DNA of 64,000 nucleotides, taken from contig NZ_BMXB01000004.1 of the NCBI RefSeq assembly GCF_014651535.1, forward strand, positions 4,477-68,476, written 5' to 3'. Positions 50,041-60,417 of the stretch are shown in pieces; the first letter of the stretch is position 1; every line of letters starts with the position of its first letter. This DNA is from Salinimicrobium marinum. GTDB lineage: Bacteria; Bacteroidota; Bacteroidia; Flavobacteriales; Flavobacteriaceae. The notes beneath the pieces are model-generated. The model was given only the letters and a program-made list of their open reading frames with translations. It made no database searches and was not told the origin of the DNA. Both the position numbers and the translations under genes were made by a program.

Positions 50041-50841
50041 ATGAATTCCCACGAAATTGACTATGAGATCTTTGGTGAAGAGATGCAGTATGTGGAACTG
50101 GAACTGGATCCACAGGAAGCGGTAATCGCAGAAGCCGGAAACTTCATGATGATGGATAACGGCATACGCATGAATACCATTTTTGGAGATGGCTCCAGCC
50201 AGAATGAAGGTTTCCTCGGAAAGATCCTGGGTGCCGGAAAAAGGCTGCTAACCGGAGAAAGTTTGTTTATGACAATCTTCTCTAATGAAGATATAGGCAA
50301 GAAAAGAATAAGTTTTGCTTCTCCTTACCCCGGAAAAGTAATTCCCATAGACCTTACCGAATTCGGTGGTAAATTTGTCTGCCAGAAAGATGCATTTCTC
50401 TGTGCAGCCAAGGGAGTGGCCATTGGTGTAGAATTCAGCAGGAAACTGGGACGTGGATTTTTTGGAGGAGAAGGTTTCATTATGCAGAAACTTGAAGGCG
50501 ATGGCTTAGCTTTCGTACATTCGGGAGGCACTACTGCTAAAAAGGTACTTCAGCCGGGAGAAAAATTAAAAGTGGATACCGGATGCATCATAGGTTTTAC
50601 GAAAGATGTGAATTATGATATTGAATTTGTGGGCGGGATAAAGAATACGCTGTTTGGCGGAGAAGGACTTTTCTTTGCTACCTTGACAGGTCCGGGAACT
50701 GTCTATGTTCAATCGTTGCCTTTTAGTCGCCTTGCAGGAAGGATTTTAGCAGCGGCTCCACAGGGAGGAGGGAATGATAAGGGAGAGGGAAGTATACTTG
50801 GCAGGTTTGGAAATATGATGGATGGGGATAATAGATTTTAA
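50041..50841 (+). CDS. AIM24/TIGR00266 family protein
   Basis: 266 residues, beta-rich. The repeated Gly-rich segments (EAGNFMMMDNGIRM, GRGFFGGEGFIMQKLEGDG, GGIKNTLFGGEGLFFATLTGPG) are characteristic of the AIM24 (TIGR00266) family. No signal or membrane helix. The molecular role in bacteria is unknown; the mitochondrial relative Aim24 affects inner-membrane organisation. Second gene of an operon with the DUF4442 protein. Confidence 0.9.
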   Translation: MNSHEIDYEIFGEEMQYVELELDPQEAVIAEAGNFMMMDNGIRMNTIFGDGSSQNEGFLGKILGAGKRLLTGESLFMTIFSNEDIGKKRISFASPYPGKVIPIDLTEFGGKFVCQKDAFLCAAKGVAIGVEFSRKLGRGFFGGEGFIMQKLEGDGLAFVHSGGTTAKKVLQPGEKLKVDTGCIIGFTKDVNYDIEFVGGIKNTLFGGEGLFFATLTGPGTVYVQSLPFSRLAGRILAAAPQGGGNDKGEGSILGRFGNMMDGDNRF

Positions 50842-50971
50842 CATTGGAAATCTGGGAACATCTTCTTCTAAATGAAAAATTTTTCTTAAATTTAGAAAGA
50901 ACAAAATAACTTTCTAGCCTATAGGTTAAAACATTACCTAATTCTGACTTATCAATTAAAATTGTCAAATT

Positions 50972-51169
50972 ATGGCGAGAGCGATGTTTGAATACACCAA
51001 AACGGTACTCCAAAAAGTAAGTTTTGATGTAACGCTTTTCTGCAAGGAGGTCAAAAAAGCATTTGAAAGATTATTACCTCACGAAATTGAGGAATTAAAA
51101 CTCTGGATAATTACTTTGACACAGCAGAATCCTCAACTCAATAAGTGTCTAATCCATTTAAATCCTTAA
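50972..51169 (+). CDS. Small conserved protein, 65 residues
   Basis: Begins MARAMFEYTKTVLQKVSF, followed by LFCKEVKKAFERLLPHEIEELKLWI. The peptide is helical and soluble. I recall similar short proteins with MFxYTKTVLxKVSFD in other Flavobacteriia, but no function is attached to them. It has its own terminator directly after the stop, supporting an expressed gene. Confidence 0.65.
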   Translation: MARAMFEYTKTVLQKVSFDVTLFCKEVKKAFERLLPHEIEELKLWIITLTQQNPQLNKCLIHLNP

Positions 51170-51192
51170 AAAGCGGCATTTAGCCGCTTTTT
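51168..51192 (+). terminator. Intrinsic terminator of the 65-residue protein gene
   Basis: AAAAAGCGGC (51168-51177), 5-nt loop, GCCGCTTTTT (51183-51192). It overlaps the last bases of the stop codon. Confidence 0.88.
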
Positions 51193-51298
51193 AATATTTT
51201 GGATTAGATAGTTGAGCTCAATTCACATTACCCACATGTTGAGGTTGTAAAGCATCATAGAAATGCTTCCGGAAATATCCATCTATAAAATTTAAACC

Positions 51299-52240
51299 TT
51301 ATTTTTTAGAGAGCGGACTTATTATCTGTACATTCTGAAATGCAATAGCACCTTTCACCACACCCGAAATAGTATTTCTCAACGCTTCAACAATCTGCAT
51401 TTTTAATTCGCTCTTGTTGTAAATTAGACTGACTTCCCGTGCAGGTACCGGCTCTTTAAACATTCTTAAATTTCCTCTTTCATTCTCTCTTACGTCAAGA
51501 GTATGTAAATAAGGAAGTAAAGTCATCCCAAGCCCTTCATTTGCTAGTTTTACCATGGTTTCAAAACTACCGCTTTCCAGTTGGAACCGATCTTCATCAG
51601 CAGTTCTGGTAGATTTACAGAGATTAAGTATTCCTTCTTTAAAACAGTGGCCGTCTTCCAGAAGTAAAATGTCATCCAGATCCAGCTCTTCCACTGTAAG
51701 TTTTTCCTGTGAATGAAGCCTGTGCCCAGGGGGTATGTATCCAACAAACGGTTCATAGTATAAGGGTTGTTCCCTAATGTTATCCAGTTCCAGCGGTGTT
51801 GCTGCAATACCAGCATCCAGGTGCCCGTCCCTTAGTCTTTCGATCATGGCCTCGGTGTGAAGCTCCTCGATCTTTAACCGGACTTTCGGATATTTCTTGA
51901 TGAAGTTGGTAAGAAACATTGGCAGTAAAGTAGGCATGACCGTGGGAATGATTCCCAGACGAAATAAGCCTCCCACAAAGCCTTTTTGCTGATCTACAAT
52001 ATCCTTAATTCTGTCACTTTCATTTACAATATTCCTTGCCTGCTGAACTATTTTTTTTCCGGTTTCGGTAAGTTCTATGGGTTTTTTGCTTCGATCGAAA
52101 ATTAATACATCCAGTTCGTCTTCAAGTTTCTGGATCTGCATACTGAGAGTAGGCTGAGTAACAAAAACTTTTTGTGCAGCTTTTGTAAAATTCTGATGTT
52201 CTGCAACGGCTAAAACATAATGCAACTGAGTTATAGTCAT
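51299..52240 (-). CDS. oxyR: Hydrogen peroxide-responsive LysR regulator OxyR
   Basis: 313 residues. LysR-type helix-turn-helix (about 1-60, FTKAAQKVFVTQPTLSMQIQKLEDEL) and effector domain (about 90-300). The peroxide-sensing cysteines are C199 and C208 in EDGHCFKEGILNLCKS, exactly at the positions known from E. coli OxyR, with the same 8-residue spacing. Oxidation makes a disulfide that activates peroxide-defence genes (family knowledge). It has its own promoter upstream. Confidence 0.93.
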   Translation of the reverse strand: MTITQLHYVLAVAEHQNFTKAAQKVFVTQPTLSMQIQKLEDELDVLIFDRSKKPIELTETGKKIVQQARNIVNESDRIKDIVDQQKGFVGGLFRLGIIPTVMPTLLPMFLTNFIKKYPKVRLKIEELHTEAMIERLRDGHLDAGIAATPLELDNIREQPLYYEPFVGYIPPGHRLHSQEKLTVEELDLDDILLLEDGHCFKEGILNLCKSTRTADEDRFQLESGSFETMVKLANEGLGMTLLPYLHTLDVRENERGNLRMFKEPVPAREVSLIYNKSELKMQIVEALRNTISGVVKGAIAFQNVQIISPLSKK

Positions 52241-52263
52241 ATTCTGAGGCTTAAATTACCTTA

Positions 52264-52298
52264 CAAAGGTATTGTTTTTTTCTATGATGAATAACAAA
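52264..52298 (-). promoter_or_regulatory. Promoter of oxyR
   Basis: On the minus strand TTTG (52298-52295), 23-bp spacer and TACCTTTG (52271-52264), which match the Bacteroidota -33 and -7 elements. The start would be about 18 nt before the oxyR ATG. Confidence 0.5.
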
Positions 52299-52462
52299 TT
52301 TAGGTATGGTATCTATGAGTTTGAAGATCCTATTATTTTCTACAGTAATAGCGCGATGAGAAAAAATTATCATCAGCAAGGTATGCTTAAACTTAATTTT
52401 TTAAGTGCAACTTTATATTTCCGGAGAACCGGTTTTGTATGACTATTTTTAATATTTATTGC

Positions 52463-53407
52463 CTAGTAAGGCATCCCTGTAGTAAGTTCTTCGGTTCCCA
52501 CGGCGGGTTTCCAGTCGGAATCAGGTTCAAAATAATTCCACAGATAAGCAGAAATCTCCCTGCTCAATTTCCATCCTTCGTTATTATAATTCCAGGATTG
52601 ATCTTCATTGTCTTTGGTAGTGAAGTAAAAAACGTAATCCCCACCGGCTGCATTTACCATTACCAGCTCCGATCTGGAATCATTTACCATTCCTTGTTTA
52701 CTTGCCGACTGGATGTATGGTGGAATCTGGGATAAAGCATAATCTGTATAAAAACTATTGGTCATTAACCGGTACATTTCTTCGCTGGCCGCTTTGCTAC
52801 TTAGTTCCCCGTTTCTCATCTTCACCAGTAAAGAAGCCATTTCCCGTGGTGTAGTTTGACCCCAGCCAAATTTTTCCCAGATTTTCTCCCGTCCTTCTGT
52901 TCGTGAGTTTACCCGGGTGTGTTCCAAACCCAGAGAAGCCATATAATTATTGATCTCTTTACCGCCACCCGCCAGTTCCTGACTCCATAAAGCGGTGGTA
53001 TTATCGCTGTACCCAATCATTAAGGCAAGAGCAGTCCTGAGATCGGTGTTCGTGCTGTCCTTGAAAAACTGCATTAATCCCGATCCACCATAGGTTCTGT
53101 CTTCCCTGTATAGCAGCGGTTCATTATATTTATAATCTCCTTTTTCAATTTTTTCAAACACGGTGGTAAGAATAGGTACTTTTACAACACTGGCAGTAGG
53201 AAAAACTGAATCTGCATTTATTCCGGCTTCCCTGTTTGTTGCAAGGTGATAGACATAAATACCGACTGTACCTTTAAAGTCTTTGGCGAGCTCTACTAAA
53301 GCTTCCTGTAATTCAGTATCAGTCTCAGGTTTTTGAGCTTTAACTTCATTAAAATTACCTGAGCACAGGAAAAAGAGCAGAAATAGGGGGTAGATGTAAA
53401 TTCGCAT
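52463..53407 (-). CDS. Class A beta-lactamase-like serine hydrolase
   Basis: 314 residues with an N-terminal signal (about 1-24). The serine-hydrolase motifs are complete: SxxK as TASVVK (S73, K76), SDN (134-136) and KQG (237-239, the KTG equivalent). The expected deacylating Glu of the omega loop cannot be identified with confidence; RTEGREK is the nearest. It may be a beta-lactamase or a penicillin-recognising peptidase-like protein. It is exported and stands alone, with no regulator next to it. Confidence 0.85.
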   Translation of the reverse strand: MRIYIYPLFLLFFLCSGNFNEVKAQKPETDTELQEALVELAKDFKGTVGIYVYHLATNREAGINADSVFPTASVVKVPILTTVFEKIEKGDYKYNEPLLYREDRTYGGSGLMQFFKDSTNTDLRTALALMIGYSDNTTALWSQELAGGGKEINNYMASLGLEHTRVNSRTEGREKIWEKFGWGQTTPREMASLLVKMRNGELSSKAASEEMYRLMTNSFYTDYALSQIPPYIQSASKQGMVNDSRSELVMVNAAGGDYVFYFTTKDNEDQSWNYNNEGWKLSREISAYLWNYFEPDSDWKPAVGTEELTTGMPY

Positions 53408-53620
53408 AGCTAAAATGGATTATAATCTTACGAATATACAATTAGAATGGAAAATATCTTCTGATTTCTATAGAACCGAAAATTTTTTGGAATTTTCCAG
53501 TATTTTCATTTTTCTGAAAGTGCATCTTCCGGTGTAATTCAGGGATTACTATTTAGTAAACCTGCATCAGGAAGGCAACTTTTGCCCAATTGGTTCAAAT
53601 GTATCTTGAAATCAAAAAAA

Positions 53621-53745
53621 AGGCTGCCTAAAACCACTTTTTTCGTCAACCTGAACTTGTTTCAGGTTCGAACCAATTCCGGAAATCGGAATAATAAGAT
53701 TCTGAAGTAAATTCAGAATGACGATTTTAGCTCTTAGACAGCCTC
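53621..53745. repeat. Palindromic intergenic repeat, copy B
   Basis: It begins AGGCTGCCTAAAA and ends TTAGACAGCCT. Inside are two hairpins: CCTGAAC with GTTTCAGG, and TTCTGAAG-TAAATTCAGAA. It lies 41 bp beyond the stop of icd (53786, minus). The remaining part of the 53408-53785 gap shows no other feature. Confidence 0.8.
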
Positions 53746-53785
53746 TTGTGAAGTAATCCTGGTAAATGAATTTACCAGATATTAA

Positions 53786-56023
<2,238 letters not shown>

Positions 56024-56101
56024 TTAGGTAATACACCGCAATTTACTATTTTAAAAGTTTTTTTCATAGGTAATTATCTCTAAATGGTATGAAAGCAGAG
56101 G

Positions 56102-56144
56102 GCATAAAAAAGCCATTTCACTATATAAGATAATGAAATGGCTT
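56102..56144 (-). terminator. Hairpin with T run in the icd leader (possible attenuator)
   Basis: Read on the minus strand, an 11-bp stem (AAGCCATTTCA at 56144-56134 with TGAAATGGCTT at 56120-56110) is followed by TTTTTTAT. It is orientated as a terminator for a transcript coming from the right, yet the subtilase has its own terminator at 56501-56531. So it lies inside the icd leader, about 100 nt before the icd start, or ends a short RNA from 56150-56500. Confidence 0.65.
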
Positions 56145-56149
56145 CTGTT

Positions 56150-56223
56150 GAAATAACACTTTATCGTTGAATTTTACATTCTTTAAATAAGATTTTTCAT
56201 CATCTTATAACGTGTGTTATTTC
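56150..56223. other. Distant inverted repeat upstream of icd
   Basis: GAAATAACAC (56150-56159) and GTGTTATTTC (56214-56223) are perfect 10-bp arms 54 nt apart. They could fold in the icd leader RNA next to the terminator hairpin, or mark a protein-binding region. The rest of the 56009-56549 gap contains no credible ORF longer than about 10 codons. Confidence 0.4.
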
Positions 56224-56500
56224 ATTTTGAAGAATTAAATCTCAGTACCCTGAAATTTGAATACTTCAAAAACGTTTTTATCGGATTAAACCATCCATGG
56301 TTTGCATGATGTTGTTTAAAAGGATAAAAACTATGCAAAGATCAAATGCTTTACAAAGAATTGAAAGGAAAACTCCTTGCGACGTTTTCTGCTTTCAAAA
56401 TTCTTATATTAAATATACAATATTATATCTATGAATGCAAATAACTACAGGTCAGAAACTTATAAAAATATCATAAATTTATACTTTAAAATTTACTCAT

Positions 56501-56531
56501 AAAAAAAGCCCTGTAATTTACAGGGCTTTTG
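56501..56531 (-). terminator. Terminator of the subtilase gene
   Basis: AAAAGCCCTGT (56530-56520 on the minus strand) pairs with ACAGGGCTTTT (plus-strand 56514-56504 complement) through a short AT-rich loop, followed on the minus strand by a T run. It is 19 bp past the stop. Confidence 0.85.
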
Positions 56532-56549
56532 ATATTGTATTTTGAGGTG

Positions 56550-57953
56550 TTATTCTGTCACAGCGCGATATGCATTCACACGACCTTTTCCGAAGAACGT
56601 GCTTTTGCCACGACCATCTATCTGATCTGCTGTTTGTTCAATTTGTTTAGCAACTTCTCTTGGATCCATTTGTCCACCATTCTTACCAATAATCAAAGCT
56701 GCAACTCCTGAAACATGAGGTGCTGCCATACTTGTTCCAGACATCCAGCTCCATCCTGTTGGAGTACTACTCAAAATATAGTCAAAATGATGAACAGAAC
56801 CATCTTCATTGAATGTATCAAAATCTCCTCCTGGTGCGGCTACATCTACCAGAGATCTTCCATGAGTGGTATAACTTGAAGGGATGTCATAGTTGGCATC
56901 AGGATTAAAATTCCATCCATCTGGTGCTGTTGCAGAAACAGTGATCACATTATTCAATCCTCCAGGAATCTTTACGTCAGATCTGTTACCGTCGTAATTC
57001 ACTCCGTCATTTCCTGCCGATGCAACTACGGTTGTTCCTTTTCTAAAGGCATAATCTATAGCTCTTTGCTGCGCACGGATTACTTCCTGAATGTATACTG
57101 CAGGAATGTGATAAGGAATTCCATCTGCATCAATTAACCATCCGTTTTTGCTTAAGGTAGCTCCTAAACTCATGTTTACAACATCTGCACCGGTGTTAGC
57201 AGCGTAAATGATACCTTGATTTATTGCACTGAAAGGTCCGCTTCCGGTCACTCCAGAAAGTACCTTTACGGCAACTAATTCGGCGTTTGGAGCAACTCCT
57301 ATCACTCCCATATTATTGTCGGCCGCGGCTACGGTACCGGCTACATGGGTTCCATGTGCAGAATAGCCCGGTGCTGCGTTCCATCCTTCACCTTCAATAA
57401 ATGACATTGAAAGATCAACATTAAGGTTAGGTGCAATATCAGGATGGCTTGCGGAAACGCCAGAATCCAGAATATAAACAGTAGCGCCTTCACCAGTGTA
57501 ACCTGCATTCCAGGCTTCCGGAGCATCAATGGCATCCATGCCCCACAGATATGAGAAATAAGTCTCATCATCTCCAATACTTGGGGGATTAGCCTCTGCA
57601 GTAATTTCTGAAGGAATCCATTTGATTTCATAATCAGGTACTACAGACTGGATTTCTCTGTTTTTCAAGGTGTTTTTTACAAAATCAGCATCTTTGGAGC
57701 TAACTACAGCGATTCCAATTTCAGGAATTGTGCGGATAATTTTTCCGGTGCTGGTTTTAAGATAGTCTTCAACACTTTTGGTAAGTTCATCACTTTTTGA
57801 GATCACCATATAATTTTTATAAGGTGCTTCCTGTAATTCAACGGCTGCAGTGTCAATTTCTTCAGCGGTTTCTTCTTTTTCACAGGATGTAAATACGACT
57901 CCGAAGGCGAAGACCGTCATTAATAATCTGGGTAACTTAAAATTTTTCTTCAT
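56550..57953 (-). CDS. Subtilisin-like (S8) serine protease lipoprotein
   Basis: 467 residues. Lipoprotein signal with FTSC (Cys24). An I9-type propeptide (about 46-112, YMVISKSDELTKSV) precedes the subtilase domain. The catalytic triad is D163 (VYILDSGV), H200 (SAHGTHVAGT) and S408 (SGTSMAAPHVSG), with oxyanion Asn N315 (ASAGND). It is probably tethered to the outer membrane or exported and autoprocessed. Monocistronic, with its own terminator. It degrades proteins outside the cytoplasm; specificity cannot be told. Confidence 0.93.
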   Translation of the reverse strand: MKKNFKLPRLLMTVFAFGVVFTSCEKEETAEEIDTAAVELQEAPYKNYMVISKSDELTKSVEDYLKTSTGKIIRTIPEIGIAVVSSKDADFVKNTLKNREIQSVVPDYEIKWIPSEITAEANPPSIGDDETYFSYLWGMDAIDAPEAWNAGYTGEGATVYILDSGVSASHPDIAPNLNVDLSMSFIEGEGWNAAPGYSAHGTHVAGTVAAADNNMGVIGVAPNAELVAVKVLSGVTGSGPFSAINQGIIYAANTGADVVNMSLGATLSKNGWLIDADGIPYHIPAVYIQEVIRAQQRAIDYAFRKGTTVVASAGNDGVNYDGNRSDVKIPGGLNNVITVSATAPDGWNFNPDANYDIPSSYTTHGRSLVDVAAPGGDFDTFNEDGSVHHFDYILSSTPTGWSWMSGTSMAAPHVSGVAALIIGKNGGQMDPREVAKQIEQTADQIDGRGKSTFFGKGRVNAYRAVTE

Positions 57954-58085
57954 AATTTAGAATGGATTAATTAATTGTTAATGAGGCCAATATAAACACA
58001 AATTTGCTATTGCTGAAATTTTTAACGTTTAAGGATATCATTTGCGTATTCGCTGGTGTCTCCTGGTTTAGATTATTTAATCCAT

Positions 58086-58115
58086 AAAAAAAGAGCTCCA
58101 TTTTTGGAGCTCTTT
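58086..58115 (-). terminator. Terminator of rplS
   Basis: AAAGAGCTCC (58115-58106 read on minus) and GGAGCTCTTT form a 10-bp stem, followed by a T run (plus-strand A run at 58086-58091). It lies 22 bp past the rplS stop. Confidence 0.88.
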
Positions 58116-58136
58116 AAAATAAATTGAAGATGATGA

Positions 58137-58487
58137 TTATCTTCTAGCTTCTTTGATTCTTGCCTTTTTACCGGTAAGTTCTCTAAAGTAGTAAATTCTT
58201 GCTCTACGTACTTTACCTCTTTTATTAACTTCAATTTTTTGAAGCGCAGGAAGGTTTAACGGGAATATACGCTCAACTCCTACAGTACCACTCATTTTTC
58301 TAATGGTAAATGTTTGTGAAGAACCGGTTCCTCTTTTTTGAATTACAACTCCGCGGAAAAACTGCGTACGGGTCTTGGCGCCCTCTGTAATTTCATAATA
58401 AACTGTGATAGTGTCTCCGGCAGAAAATTCCGGAAAATCTTTTTTTGTAACAAATTCGTCTTGTACAAATTTAACTAAGGATTCCAT
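58137..58487 (-). CDS. rplS: 50S ribosomal protein L19
   Basis: 116 residues; FSAGDTITVYYEITEGAKTRTQFFRGVVIQKRGTG, SGTVGVERIFPLNLPALQKIEV and RAKLYYLR-like RARIYYFRELTGKKARI are conserved in L19. It contributes to the 30S-50S interface. It follows trmD by 125 bp on the same strand, the usual neighbour order in bacteria. Confidence 0.96.
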   Translation of the reverse strand: MESLVKFVQDEFVTKKDFPEFSAGDTITVYYEITEGAKTRTQFFRGVVIQKRGTGSSQTFTIRKMSGTVGVERIFPLNLPALQKIEVNKRGKVRRARIYYFRELTGKKARIKEARR

Positions 58488-58612
58488 AAGTAATGGTTTA
58501 AAATAAAGTCCAAAACAACATTCACGGTTTTCGCCAGAGGTTGGTTCAGAAACGATTGCAAAATTATAAAATTAATTTTTAGTAGAAACTACTAAATCTA
58601 ATTATTTTTTGT

Positions 58613-59290
58613 TTACTCTTCGAGCAGGTCCGGACGTAGCTTTTTAGTCCGTTCATAAGCCTGTTCCTCCCGCCATTCCTCAATTTTCGGGAAATTTCCC
58701 GAAGTTAATATCTCAGGTACTTTCCAGCCATTATATTCTGCCGGCCTGGTATAAATAGGGGGAGCCAGTAAATTGTCCTGAAAAGAATCGGTTAAAGCAG
58801 AAGTTTCGTTGCCCAAAACACCCGGCAATAATCGAATAACGGCATCACACAAAATAGCGGCACCCAGTTCGCCACCCGAGAGAACGTAATCCCCAACAGA
58901 TATTTCCCTAGTTACAAAATATTCCCTTACCCGCTGGTCTACGCCTTTATAATGTCCGCAGAGAATAATGATATTTTCTTTCAGGGAAAGTTGATTGGCT
59001 ATTCCTTGCTTTAAAGTCTCCCCGTCTGGCGTCATGTAAATTACTTCGTCGTAATCTCTTTCTGCTTTTAAGCCCGAGATACATTTGTCAATGGGTTCGA
59101 TCATCATCACCATCCCCGCTCCGCCGCCAAACTGATAATCATCAATTTGCCGGTAATTATCGGTTACATAATCCCGAAGGTTATGTAGATGGATCTCTAC
59201 AAGGCCTTTTTCAATCGCTCTTTTTAAAATTGAAGCTTCAAAAGGGCTTTTCAGAATATCTGGAACAACAGTAATGATATCTATTCGCAT
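58613..59290 (-). CDS. trmD: tRNA (guanine37-N1)-methyltransferase
   Basis: 225 residues. [47 protein letters not shown] and the SAM-binding trefoil knot with [34 protein letters not shown] are diagnostic of TrmD. It methylates G37 of tRNAs reading CNN codons to prevent frameshifting. It is paired with rplS downstream; a coiled-coil gene lies 105 bp upstream on the same strand. Confidence 0.96.
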   Translation of the reverse strand: MRIDIITVVPDILKSPFEASILKRAIEKGLVEIHLHNLRDYVTDNYRQIDDYQFGGGAGMVMMIEPIDKCISGLKAERDYDEVIYMTPDGETLKQGIANQLSLKENIIILCGHYKGVDQRVREYFVTREISVGDYVLSGGELGAAILCDAVIRLLPGVLGNETSALTDSFQDNLLAPPIYTRPAEYNGWKVPEILTSGNFPKIEEWREEQAYERTKKLRPDLLEE

Positions 59291-59395
59291 GATAAAATAT
59301 TAGCTACGGGAATAATTATTTAATTCCGCAATGGGGTGCAAAAATAAGGTTTTGCAGTCGTTTCTCTCAGGAAATTCAGTAGCAAAATTAAGATC

Positions 59396-59983
59396 TTATT
59401 TTGCTACTTTCATATGCTTGTTACGCTCATCCTGAAGTTGTCTGCCCATTCGCTGCTCTTTTTCCAGAGCTTTTGCTCTAAAAATTTCAAATTCTTTTTC
59501 GGTTTCTATCAACTTTTTGCGTGATTCCTTCGTGCGGGCATTGCTACTTTTAAAGCGGGCAAGAAGAAGTACAACTGCCAGTACAAGAACCCCCACGATT
59601 CCCCACATAACGGTAGAGTAGGTGCTTTTACTTAAAGGCATTCCAAGGAAACTGATCGAATCTTTTTCGGCAGTTACCTCTATTAACTGATTTTGAACAC
59701 TAGCTAAATCAGTTTTTAAATTTGTTATGGTGTCTTTCTGGGTTTGTAAGGAAACTTCGTAACCAGTGATCTCGTTTTTCAACTCACCAATATAATCTTC
59801 AGTTTTATCCTGTAACGTGGTCAATTCGTTGAAATCAACTACTTTATATCCTTTAAAATTATTGGAGTTTTCAATGAGCTCTGAAAATTCCCTGTCAATA
59901 GGATTATTTGCAGGGGTGGATTGTGAATGGCCTATAAATGTTACCAGTAATAACGAAAGTGTGGAAATAATATACCTTTTCAT
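59396..59983 (-). CDS. Exported coiled-coil, membrane-anchored protein of unknown function
   Basis: 195 residues with a signal peptide (ends near IGHSQ), a periplasmic coiled coil (about 60-115, LKNEITGYEVSLQTQKDTITNLKTDLASVQNQLIEV), one membrane helix (about 122-142) and a charged cytoplasmic helix (150-195). No enzyme motif. In related genomes it is sometimes misnamed a tRNA methyltransferase because it adjoins trmD; the sequence does not support that. Role unknown. Confidence 0.75.
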   Translation of the reverse strand: MKRYIISTLSLLLVTFIGHSQSTPANNPIDREFSELIENSNNFKGYKVVDFNELTTLQDKTEDYIGELKNEITGYEVSLQTQKDTITNLKTDLASVQNQLIEVTAEKDSISFLGMPLSKSTYSTVMWGIVGVLVLAVVLLLARFKSSNARTKESRKKLIETEKEFEIFRAKALEKEQRMGRQLQDERNKHMKVAK

Positions 59984-60274
59984 GGATCAAATTTTTGCAT
60001 GGTTATTCCTTACACAACGAGCAGCACAACTTCTTATTCCAGGTGTCTTAATTAAAATGATAAATAATTGAAATGGAAAATGATCTAATTCCTATTTAAG
60101 CGCATTATTGAAATTAAAATGCATATCTACTTCGGTGTTGATAAATAAGAAACGGTCTATGGCGAATAATTCGGTAATCCCTGAACTACAATACGGGTCT
60201 TTTCTTGAACATAAGTCTTTGCTGTGATTTTAATTTTCCCGTTCATTTCCGGGGAAGAACTTTATGTAAAGAAG

Positions 60275-60393
60275 AGGCTGTCTAAAAAACCCGATTGATG
60301 TCAACCTGAACTGGTTTCAGGTTCTTATTGAAATAAGGACAATAAGATTCTGAATAAAATCAGAAGGACGTTTTAAAGTTTATAGACAGCCTT
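60275..60393. repeat. Palindromic intergenic repeat, copy C
   Basis: It begins AGGCTGTCTAAAAAA and ends ATAGACAGCCT; it shares GTCAACCTGAACTxGTTTCAGGTTC and ACAATAAGATTCTGAA-TAAA with copy B in the same orientation. It lies 25 bp past the stop of the GAPDH gene (minus). The rest of the 59984-60417 gap has no supported gene; a minus-strand open frame without a start (60092-60226) is discussed among the rejected items. Confidence 0.8.
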
Positions 60394-60417
60394 TTCACGA
60401 TCAGGATTATTAAGCTA

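Noticed and set aside
52284-52442. 52-residue plus-strand ORF between oxyR and the beta-lactamase-like gene
   Set aside because: It overlaps the oxyR promoter, has no recognisable features and its length is within chance for AT-rich DNA.
60092-60226. Minus-strand open frame ending ELFAIDRFLFINTEV...
   Set aside because: It looks protein-like but has no start codon and no family I know; it could be a gene remnant, but the evidence is too thin.
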